From assembly GCF_017744115.1 (NCBI RefSeq), contig NZ_JAGHQW010000001.1, forward strand, positions 1 to 64,000: 64,000 bases of DNA, read 5' to 3'. The DNA is from Salinisphaera sp. G21_0 (lineage in GTDB: Bacteria; Pseudomonadota; Gammaproteobacteria; Pseudomonadales; Endozoicomonadaceae). Positions within the stretch are counted from its first letter, which is position 1; each line of letters begins with the position of its first letter. This document shows, piece by piece, positions 58,401 through 64,000 of the stretch. The translations under genes and the position numbers were made by a program. Under the pieces are notes generated by a model, which saw nothing but the letters and a program-made list of their open reading frames with translations, was not told where the DNA came from and made no database searches.

Positions 58401-58945
58401 GGCTCTCCATTGCTAAAGGTATAGCTCAGATCCTTGAGGCAAAAATTTCCTTGTCATCGTCGCCGGGAGAGGGGGCTGTTTTTTCCGTTGTGGTTCCTTT
58501 GGTCTCTGGGAGTATTGTGGATCCCGCAGTGTTGTCTTGTGATCCTGATCAGGGGAAAATGGGGTTGAAGGTCCTGTGTGTGGATGATGAACCGGACATT
58601 ATCAAAGGTATGGCCAGTCTGTTAACTCGTTGGGGGTGTCGGGTGGAGACTGCGCAAAGTCATCATGAAGCCATTCAGTCGCTTGAGATCATGACGCCTG
58701 ATTTATTGATGGTGGATTACCAGATGGGGGATCAGGCCAGCGGTATTGAGTTAATAGAACGTATCCGTAAAAGATCAGGTTATCAAACAAGTGCTGTTCT
58801 GGTCACCGCTAATCAACAGGATGAACTGCGGCGGCAATGCCGGGAGCTGAATATCAGCTATTTGAAAAAGCCCGTCAAGCCAGCTGCCATGAGGGCCATT
58901 CTGAACCGTTATGATGTTGAAAAACGCCAGTTAGAGACGGTTTAG
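55442..58945 (+). CDS. crbS: Transporter-linked hybrid sensor kinase CrbS
   Basis: A 1167-residue protein that senses acetate-linked state and signals to CrbR. The N-terminal 500 residues form a sodium:solute symporter-type membrane domain with about 13 helices (starting WILALIATVYVACLFIAAWF). A PAS domain lies at about 645-760 with ISMGISVVDRNLELVAWN, and a coiled coil follows. The histidine kinase has the H box FFAAISHDLMQPMNAARL (His811) and the ATP site with DNGQGIPQDKQ and GLGLGLSIAKGI. A C-terminal receiver domain has the phosphoacceptor Asp1092 in LMVDYQMG. Its end overlaps the convergent crbR by 4 bases. Confidence 0.92.
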   Translation: MSGWILALIATVYVACLFIAAWFGDYRGAAFRKRWQPLIYSLSLAVYCTSWTFFGAVGQASENLWSFLPIYLGPILVFVLFWKLLVKLITVSKQENITSIADFIASRHGRSHFMAILVTFILVIGVLPYIALQLKAIVMGFAQLTDDSPGSGRWSREDLALAITLTLSVFVIMFGTRKLDATEHQNGIMTAIAFESLVKLSVFLLVGIWVSWAAVDHINFDVIIQPGDGNAGVSWFDSIIMPTVMAMAAILCLPRQFHVTVVENSSIDDFHKARWLFPAYLLLLALFVIPLALAGNQLLGSAVPGDAYLIELPKLMGNLPMAVLAFLGGVSAAISMVIVATLALTTMVSNEILMPLLLRRNNHSYRDSNDFYRFSGLLLTVRRTTIVILLMLSWGVYRLLEGAGSLAAIGQMSFSAVAQLAPVLLGSLYIRESNARAAAGGLLVGFMVWLFCLVIPVLVDVSWLGTSVVQQGVFGYEWLKPDNLFGLGVTGTVTGATLVALSLNTFVYLCGCLYLRPGIEERRQSRKFVDAVLSEDGVFPNAAITVGELEQLASRFVSKNRVQGVIQSFESGDRRLLFGALNGHKQAGPELVAAIERLLAGTLGASSARIVMKSLAHGNVALEEVQAMVDEASEVFQFNRELLQGAIEHISMGISVVDRNLELVAWNQQYLQLFDYPNDLIKVGRPISDMIRHNALNGLCGTGDVDHHVNKRLSYMRNGTAHRSERRRQDGRVIQIQGNPMPGGGFVMAFTDITGFRQVEQALKEANESLEHRVQERTKELSLLNVQLLGAKSQAEKANHLRSRFFAAISHDLMQPMNAARLFTASMELEAKGTVHEELAQNISNSLRSAEHLLTDLLDMSRIEAGKVAVNLRDVPVMEVLEPLRSEFSLLSKEGRLMFRVVSSDRRIKTDPVLLRRILQNFLTNAFRYVANTHRTGKVLLGCRFINNRQLRLEVRDNGQGIPQDKQALIFAEFERLSTAVNGLGLGLSIAKGIAQILEAKISLSSSPGEGAVFSVVVPLVSGSIVDPAVLSCDPDQGKMGLKVLCVDDEPDIIKGMASLLTRWGCRVETAQSHHEAIQSLEIMTPDLLMVDYQMGDQASGIELIERIRKRSGYQTSAVLVTANQQDELRRQCRELNISYLKKPVKPAAMRAILNRYDVEKRQLETV

Positions 58946-59610
58946 TCTGCGGTTTTATGATCTTCCGGATCTTGACCGGGCATCTCAATTTCCAGCGCTT
59001 TGATGGCGATGACCGCCTGGGTCCTGCTTCTGACCCCCAGCTTTTTGAAAATGGCGGTCACATGAGCCTTGATCGTCGCTTCCGATACATTCAGGTCATA
59101 GGCAATCTGCTTATTCAACAGGCCTTCACTGATCATGCCCAGAACCCTGAACTGCTGTGGTGTCAGGGTTGCCAGTCTGGCTTCCATATCACTGCTTTGC
59201 CGGGATTCGACAGGTTGGAAGTTATCAGGCCACCAGTTTTCTCCATCCAGAACGTTGATAATGGCGGCTTTCAGGTCATCCAGCGGCGTAGACTTCGGAA
59301 TGAAGCCACTGGCTCCATGGTTTTTGGTTTTCTGTATGATCTGCTGGTCATCAGAAGCTGAAACAATGACAACAGGAACATCCGGATATTGCCCTCTGAG
59401 AAATATCAACCCGGACAGCCCGTGCGCTCCTGGCATATGCAGGTCCAGCAAGATCAGATCCGGTGAGGCATTGTTGTCCAGAAGCATTTGCAGTTCAGCG
59501 ATTGAACCAGCTTCGTGGATCACAGGTTCCTTGAGCGCGTGACCAACAGAGGACTTGAGAGCAGTCCGGAATAAGGGGTGGTCATCGGCAATTATTATTG
59601 TGTAGTCCAT
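58942..59610 (-). CDS. crbR: LuxR-family response regulator CrbR
   Basis: A 222-residue response regulator. The receiver domain has Asp9-Asp10, phosphoacceptor Asp56 in LILLDLHMPG, and SASDD. The C-terminal LuxR-type helix-turn-helix has LTPQQFRVLGMISEGLLNKQ and ATIKAHVTAIFKKLGVRSRT. With crbS it forms the acetate-switch two-component system whose main target in other gammaproteobacteria is acs, encoded here 3.9 kb away. The ATG at 59610 is the family start. Confidence 0.92.
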   Translation of the reverse strand: MDYTIIIADDHPLFRTALKSSVGHALKEPVIHEAGSIAELQMLLDNNASPDLILLDLHMPGAHGLSGLIFLRGQYPDVPVVIVSASDDQQIIQKTKNHGASGFIPKSTPLDDLKAAIINVLDGENWWPDNFQPVESRQSSDMEARLATLTPQQFRVLGMISEGLLNKQIAYDLNVSEATIKAHVTAIFKKLGVRSRTQAVIAIKALEIEMPGQDPEDHKTAD

Positions 59611-59778
59611 TTTTTGAGATTGCCATTATCTGTTTGATCGGTCAATTAAATAACCTCTGTGAACCCGTCAAAGATTCAGAGGTTTATTAAAGTATAAGTA
59701 AATCGATTTCAGATGATGGAACTATTCTCTGTTGGGGCGGTCATATGTAGTGGATAAGTACTGAAATAAGGGCTCTAA

Positions 59779-60507
59779 ATGGTTGGTTCGGTCAATTTTT
59801 CTTCAGTTCCAGTTGCTGTTGATCAGGGTAAATACACTAAGGAGTATTTTGAGGATTATGAATCAAAAGCTCAAAGCCTGGCTGAATTAAAAGAGGACCG
59901 GGGAAAGAGTCCAGGATGGAATACGGTCAAGACGGTTGCGGTTTCTTCCCTTGCGGCAGTTTCCCAGCTCGGACAACTGGTTGGTAGCATGTTTGGCCAT
60001 ACTGTCTTTGCCCTCCCATCTGCCATGGTGGGTGGAATTTTCGGCTTTTGTGTTTATGCGCCCTTTATGAAGGCTGTGGATCATCTTTCGGGGAGAGAAA
60101 ACACCAAGTCGTTCCTGGAATATACGATTACTCCAGCAAACATACTGAGTAATTTTATCTATAACCGGGTTACAGACCTTGCTTGTCGATATGTTGTGGG
60201 TTTCGGGCTTATGGTTGCGGTTGTGGAACCTGTTTATATCATCCTGGGCGGTCTGGCAGCAGGCACTTTATTGTCCCCATTAATTTACAATGACTTTAAA
60301 AATAATAACTCTAAAAATGTCGAGCATTTTATCGATGGTCCGGGAAATTTTTCAGTCAAGCTCAGTGCACAGCACTATTTATGGCAAAAATTTGATGATT
60401 GGGCTGCGGGCATTAAAAGAACTCCTTTAACTCTTCATGATCGAATTGCAGCTCAAGTGAATGCCAGGCAGGTTTCTATCAAGGATTTGGCGGATCTGGT
60501 TGGCTGA
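59779..60507 (+). CDS. Predicted membrane protein of unknown function
   Basis: A 242-residue protein I do not recognise. A polar N-terminus (1-50) is followed by two or three hydrophobic glycine-rich segments at about 52-75, 78-100 (FALPSAMVGGIFGFCVYAPF) and 135-165 (VVGFGLMVAVVEPVYIILGG), then a polar C-terminus with DRIAAQVNARQVSIKDLADL. AAGGG lies 7 bases before the ATG. It stands alone. The polar ends with a glycine-rich membrane core resemble translocator- or effector-type membrane proteins, but there is no firm evidence. Confidence 0.6.
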   Translation: MVGSVNFSSVPVAVDQGKYTKEYFEDYESKAQSLAELKEDRGKSPGWNTVKTVAVSSLAAVSQLGQLVGSMFGHTVFALPSAMVGGIFGFCVYAPFMKAVDHLSGRENTKSFLEYTITPANILSNFIYNRVTDLACRYVVGFGLMVAVVEPVYIILGGLAAGTLLSPLIYNDFKNNNSKNVEHFIDGPGNFSVKLSAQHYLWQKFDDWAAGIKRTPLTLHDRIAAQVNARQVSIKDLADLVG

Positions 60508-60534
60508 TGATAAAGGGCATTCGTTTCCCCTGCT

Positions 60535-60569
60535 GCTTTACAGGCGCTCAATAACGCCTGTTGTAAAGC
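60535..60569. terminator. Stem-loop between convergent genes
   Basis: GCTTTACAGGCG and CGCCTGTTGTAAAGC form a stem of about 12 bp with one bulge and an 8-base loop. It lies between two convergent genes and may act as a bidirectional barrier, though T-runs are absent. Confidence 0.45.
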
Positions 60570-60597
60570 ACTACACCCATTCTCAGCAGGGCGAAAA

Positions 60598-61257
60598 TTA
60601 ATCACAGGCATTATGAAGTCGGTGCCTGGGATGACCCTGAAGGTTGCGCTTTATGCATTTTGGTGATACCGGACTAAAGCATTCCGGATGTTTACCATAA
60701 ATGTCTGAGTAAAATGCCTGTATTTCCGAAAGGTCTTTTTCGATGTCCTCCCCTGGCTCGATAACAGGACCAAATCCTCCGGTTCTGTCCTTGAAATCCA
60801 GAAAGGCAAGTACAATGGGGATGCCGGCATTTTTTGCCATATGGTAAAAGCCTGTGTGCCACCGCTCGCCACGTGCCCGGGTACCTTCAGGGCATATAAC
60901 CAGGCCCAGCTTTCTGTGTTGCTTGAAAGTACAGACCGCCTGTTCTACCAGGCTGCCTCTTCTGCATCTGCCATTTCGATCCAGCGGAATCCCTCCCATC
61001 CAGCGCATAACCCAGTTGAACGGCCCCCAGAACAGGGTGTGTTTGCCCACCCAGTAACACTGTACACCGGTAGCAAGGCCAATCGCCATGCCATAGACAA
61101 AGTCCCAGTTACTGGTATGGGGAGCACCAACAAGCACGTACCTGGCCAGGCGTGGGGCTCTGCCCTGAATCCTCCAGCCCATCACTTTGAGAAACAGTTT
61201 TGCGAATAGAGAAAGGGTCTGGCTGACAATGGGTGTATTGAAAATTGTGATTTGCAT
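60598..61257 (-). CDS. PlsC-like lysophospholipid acyltransferase
   Basis: A 219-residue acyltransferase of the PlsC fold. It has the catalytic HTSNWD motif (HX4D) in VGAPHTSNWDFVYG, a GGIPLDRN block and the substrate-binding CPEGTRARG. Such enzymes acylate lysophosphatidate or related lipids. The exact acceptor is not visible. The N-terminus holds one hydrophobic segment. It is encoded alone on the minus strand, upstream of dinB's divergent promoter. Confidence 0.85.
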   Translation of the reverse strand: MQITIFNTPIVSQTLSLFAKLFLKVMGWRIQGRAPRLARYVLVGAPHTSNWDFVYGMAIGLATGVQCYWVGKHTLFWGPFNWVMRWMGGIPLDRNGRCRRGSLVEQAVCTFKQHRKLGLVICPEGTRARGERWHTGFYHMAKNAGIPIVLAFLDFKDRTGGFGPVIEPGEDIEKDLSEIQAFYSDIYGKHPECFSPVSPKCIKRNLQGHPRHRLHNACD

Positions 61258-61442
61258 AGTTCTGAGGGTGCCTTGCTATCCCGTTTACAGGAAGCGGTGT
61301 TGAAAGCTATCAAAAGAGCGATCGCTTTGAGCACAGCTTCATAACAGAAAATGAATGTATGCAGCCTTAACGATCCTTTTTTGCTGCATGAAGCCTGCTG
61401 CAAAAAAGCCATCTGGGGACTGGTTAACAGGCAAGGAATTGC

Positions 61443-61472
61443 TTGCCAAAAGCATTCTGTATGTATATACAG
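61443..61472 (+). promoter_or_regulatory. dinB promoter with LexA (SOS) box
   Basis: CTGTATGTATATACAG at 61457-61472 is a perfect match to the enterobacterial LexA core (CTGT-N8-ACAG). It overlaps a -35/-10 pair, TTGCCA (61443-61448) and TATACA (61466-61471), with 17-base spacing. This places dinB under SOS repression. Confidence 0.88.
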
Positions 61473-61497
61473 TGCTTATCCCTGAGCTAATTGGAAC

Positions 61498-62625
61498 ATG
61501 ATGGAAAGTAATGCCATTCTTGAGCAAAAGGTGGTCCAGAGAAAAATCATACATATCGATTTTGACGCCTTCTTTGCCAGTATTGAAATACGTGATAATC
61601 CGAGGTTGTCAGGAAAGGCGGTTGCTGTCGGGGGGGCTCCGGATCGTAGAGGTGTGATTGCCACTTGTAACTATGAGGCGCGTCGATTTGGTGTGCATTC
61701 AGCCATGTCTTCGGCCCAGGCGATGAGACTCTGCCCGGAGCTGAAGATCATTCCTCCCCGCTTTTCTGTTTATCGTGCCGCGTCTTCTGAAGCTCATGCC
61801 ATTTTTCGCCAATATACTGATTTAATTGAACCTTTGTCCCTGGATGAGGCCTATCTCGATGTCACCGGAACGCATCTTTGTCGAGGCAGTGCCACCTTGA
61901 TTGCCGAGGAAATCCGGCAGAAAATTTTTCAACAATTGCATGTCACCGTCTCTGCCGGCGTTGCCACGAATAAGTTTCTGGCCAAGATTGCCAGTGACTG
62001 GAATAAACCCAATGGCCTTTTTGTGATCACTCCGGAACAGGCGGATGATTTTATTTTCGATCTGCCCGTGAAAAAAATTCATGGGGTAGGGCGGGTGACC
62101 GCCGGGAAATTGCACAAAAAAGGCATCAATACCTGTGGGCAATTACGCCAGTATTCCATTCTTGAGTTAAGTCGCTGGTTTGGCAGTTTTGGTGAACGGT
62201 TGTGGGAGCTGTCCCGGGGGAGGGATGATCGTGAGGTGCAGACCAGTCGGCGCAGGAAGTCCCTTTCTGTTGAGCATACTTATGATAAAGACCTGGCGGG
62301 GCTTGCGGATATTACTGCACAGGTTATCCCGTTGCTTGAAGAACTTCAGGAACGTTACCAGCGTATTGAAAAGGAATACGAGGTGCATAAGCACTTTGTT
62401 AAGGTGAAGTTTGCTGATTTTACCCAGACCACCCTTGAGGAGAGTCTGCCGACAACCGGTGAAACTGTTATGGAACATTTTACTCAGTTGCTGGTAAGAG
62501 CCTGGGAGCGGGGAGGCCGCCCGGTCAGGCTTCTTGGCTTAGGGGTCAGGCTTGTGGATCTCCGTGAAGAAAGAGCGCTTGAGCAGCTGGAGCTTTTTGA
62601 AAAGAAAATCATGGGGCTGGTGTAG
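61498..62625 (+). CDS. dinB: DNA polymerase IV
   Basis: DinB is a Y-family translesion polymerase. The 375-residue product has the palm motif IIHIDFDAFFASIE, YEARRFGVHSAM, the second acidic pair in SLDEAYLDVT, and the little finger domain with SVEHTYDKDL. The HhH segment (KKIHGVGRVTAGKLHKKGI) and a C-terminal clamp-binding-type LEQLELF are present. The ATG at 61498 lies 26 bases past the LexA box. Its end overlaps the convergent PqiA-like gene by 17 bases. Confidence 0.96.
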   Translation: MMESNAILEQKVVQRKIIHIDFDAFFASIEIRDNPRLSGKAVAVGGAPDRRGVIATCNYEARRFGVHSAMSSAQAMRLCPELKIIPPRFSVYRAASSEAHAIFRQYTDLIEPLSLDEAYLDVTGTHLCRGSATLIAEEIRQKIFQQLHVTVSAGVATNKFLAKIASDWNKPNGLFVITPEQADDFIFDLPVKKIHGVGRVTAGKLHKKGINTCGQLRQYSILELSRWFGSFGERLWELSRGRDDREVQTSRRRKSLSVEHTYDKDLAGLADITAQVIPLLEELQERYQRIEKEYEVHKHFVKVKFADFTQTTLEESLPTTGETVMEHFTQLLVRAWERGGRPVRLLGLGVRLVDLREERALEQLELFEKKIMGLV

Positions 62626-63241
62626 TCTCCCGTTTTATTTCTGCCAGCTGTCCCATCACATTACTGACCAGACAATAAGCCACGAACCAATAAAAGCCAG
62701 AGTGCAGTGATGCATCAAATTGCACAATCTGCCTGGAATCGACATATCCAGCAGTTGTGGCATTGGCCGCCAGAAAGGCGATAAGCACACCAATGGCAAA
62801 CACATCAGCCATGGACCATTTGCCCAGTAAACTGTTCAGCCTGAGCAGTCTCTGGTTTTCCCTGACAAAATTAGCCAGCAACAGGAAACCCAGTTTTGTC
62901 ACCGGGATCACCAGGCTGAAGGTGACAATCAGTATTGCCACAAAATAATAGCCACTGTTCCAGAGATCTCCAGCGGTACCGAGAATGGAACGCTTCTTTT
63001 CATAAACAGTGGATGTTCCTTTAACATCCAGACGATTAAGGAACTGGGTAGCCAGACCCGCCATGGCAGGATGAAGGTTTTGCTGCTGAACGATATGCCT
63101 TGCCTCATTCAGCATTGCCTGACGATCAAGATCGGCCTTGATGGTCATCATGGGTTGAGTCACTCCCGGAATCAGCAGGCAAAGGGAGGTGATTATCATC
63201 AGCGTGAGTAGCCATCTGGAAGCTGTCATCAACGACCTCAT
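62609..63241 (-). CDS. PqiA-like inner-membrane protein
   Basis: A 210-residue protein with four membrane helices. It shows the paraquat-inducible protein A pattern: an N-terminal helix (WLLTLMIITSLCLLIPGVTQ), an external loop, VAILIVTFSLVIPVTKLGFL, and the signature GKWSMADVFAIGVLIAFLA. PqiA-type proteins take part in lipid transport between membranes with MCE partners, but no MCE gene is adjacent. It is about half the length of full PqiA, which carries two such units. Confidence 0.75.
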   Translation of the reverse strand: MRSLMTASRWLLTLMIITSLCLLIPGVTQPMMTIKADLDRQAMLNEARHIVQQQNLHPAMAGLATQFLNRLDVKGTSTVYEKKRSILGTAGDLWNSGYYFVAILIVTFSLVIPVTKLGFLLLANFVRENQRLLRLNSLLGKWSMADVFAIGVLIAFLAANATTAGYVDSRQIVQFDASLHSGFYWFVAYCLVSNVMGQLAEIKRETTPAP

Positions 63242-63329
63242 TGTTCTTCTTAATAAGGAATAGATTCTGATAGCTCAGTTTGGTCTAAGTAGCTGCGTTT
63301 GTCAGCTTGCCAATCATGATGGGGCTATT

Positions 63330-64000
63330 TCATGCCGGTTCAAAATGTTCAACCATCAGTTGTAAGTTGTGCTGACCACGGAATTCATTAATATCGAGTT
63401 TATAGACAGCCTTGATCTGACGAATATTGGGATCAGGCCACACCCTGTTGTCAATATTAAAGGCAATGGCATCCAGCCAGAGTTCACTGCCGGGTATTTT
63501 GAGTACCATTTTGAGGTGCTTCTCTCCCACCAGTTTCTGCTGAATGATTTGAAATTGGCCATCAAAGCAGGGCTCAGGAAAACTTTGTCCCCATGGCCCC
63601 CCTTCGCGGAGGGTATAGGCGGTTGCCATGGTTACCTGGCCAGGCATCAGTTCACCGTCAGTGTGCACTTCTGCCTGAAGGTCTTCAGCGGTCAGTTGTT
63701 TTCTGACTTCAAGGTCAAAAGCCGTTTGAAATTCGTTGTATTTTGCTTTTGTTATGGACAGCCCCGCGGCCATGGCGTGACCACCAAATTTGATAATAAG
63801 CCCGGGGTTATCCCTGGCAATACTGTCCAGTGCATCACGCATATGCAGTCCCTGAATCGACCTGGCAGAGCCTTTCAGTTCTGGCTCTCCCACTGGATTA
63901 TCTGCTTCAGCAAAAGCAATCACTGGACGGTTCAGTTTCTCTTTTACCCGGGAAGCCAGAATGCCAACCACGCCCTGGTGCCAGCTTTCCTGAAACAAAC
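63330..64000 (-). CDS. recJ: Single-stranded-DNA exonuclease RecJ, C-terminal part (runs off right edge)
   Basis: The 222 visible residues are the C-terminal third of RecJ, a 5'-3' exonuclease in recombination and mismatch repair. They contain SWHQGVVGILASRVKEKLNR (DHHA1 domain), FGGHAMAAGLSI (the GGH motif) and the OB-fold tail ending RGQHNLQLMVEHFEPA. The DHH catalytic half and the start lie beyond the window. Confidence 0.93.
   Translation of the reverse strand, partial: LFQESWHQGVVGILASRVKEKLNRPVIAFAEADNPVGEPELKGSARSIQGLHMRDALDSIARDNPGLIIKFGGHAMAAGLSITKAKYNEFQTAFDLEVRKQLTAEDLQAEVHTDGELMPGQVTMATAYTLREGGPWGQSFPEPCFDGQFQIIQQKLVGEKHLKMVLKIPGSELWLDAIAFNIDNRVWPDPNIRQIKAVYKLDINEFRGQHNLQLMVEHFEPA

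Overview
This window looks like a chromosomal segment of a host-associated gammaproteobacterium, most like Endozoicomonas or a relative. That assignment is inferred from gene order and gene types, not from a search. The housekeeping backbone is gammaproteobacterial: queA-tgt-yajC-secD-secF, suhB/trmJ-cysE, iscRSUA-hscBA-fdx-iscX, ndk-rlmN-pilW-rodZ-hisS-yfgM-bamB-der, xseA, guaB-guaA and acs-crbS-crbR. The genes between these blocks are accessory and look adapted to life with a eukaryotic host.

Left end (1-6 kb): two same-strand copies of an IS200/RAYT-like transposase flank a small membrane-protein gene, a MITE-like element and an 814-residue protein. That protein has two macrodomain-like regions, a four-cysteine cluster and a Deltex C-terminal (DTC) domain. 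The layout recalls the eukaryotic PARP9/DTX3L ADP-ribose/ubiquitin machinery folded into one bacterial chain. 6-16 kb: tRNA-Leu, tRNA-queuosine genes and the SecDF-YajC translocon genes. A 779-residue two-AAA-domain ATPase closely resembling eukaryotic NSF/Sec18 sits between secF and suhB. 16-30 kb: trmJ-cysE, tRNA-Val, a large coiled-coil protein with a possible cysteine-protease C-terminus, then the complete Isc iron-sulfur cluster operon behind an IscR-type promoter, followed by ndk to rodZ. 30-40 kb: hisS to der, xseA and guaBA. ispG is missing from its usual place between rodZ and hisS.

40-48 kb: a lysine riboswitch precedes an NhaC-family transporter. A CesT-type type III secretion chaperone follows, directly upstream of a 1134-residue glycosyltransferase/LanM-like fusion that is a strong effector candidate. 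A convergent sctD-sctE-sctF-sctG cluster comes next (Yersinia yscDEFG order; needle, needle chaperones and inner ring). 48-64 kb: fadD, a DJ-1 protein, a patatin-like lipase behind three tandem initiator tRNA genes with a near-perfect promoter, the acetate-switch set acs/crbS/crbR, an acyltransferase, SOS-controlled dinB, a PqiA-like protein and the C-terminal part of recJ.

Taken together, a conserved core is interrupted at operon junctions by single genes encoding eukaryote-like or secretion-linked proteins (macro-DTC, NSF-like, protease-like, GT-LanM). With the local type III secretion genes, this suggests a scattered effector repertoire acting on ADP-ribose/ubiquitin signalling, vesicle fusion and protein modification in a host cell. 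Secretion of these proteins is inference.
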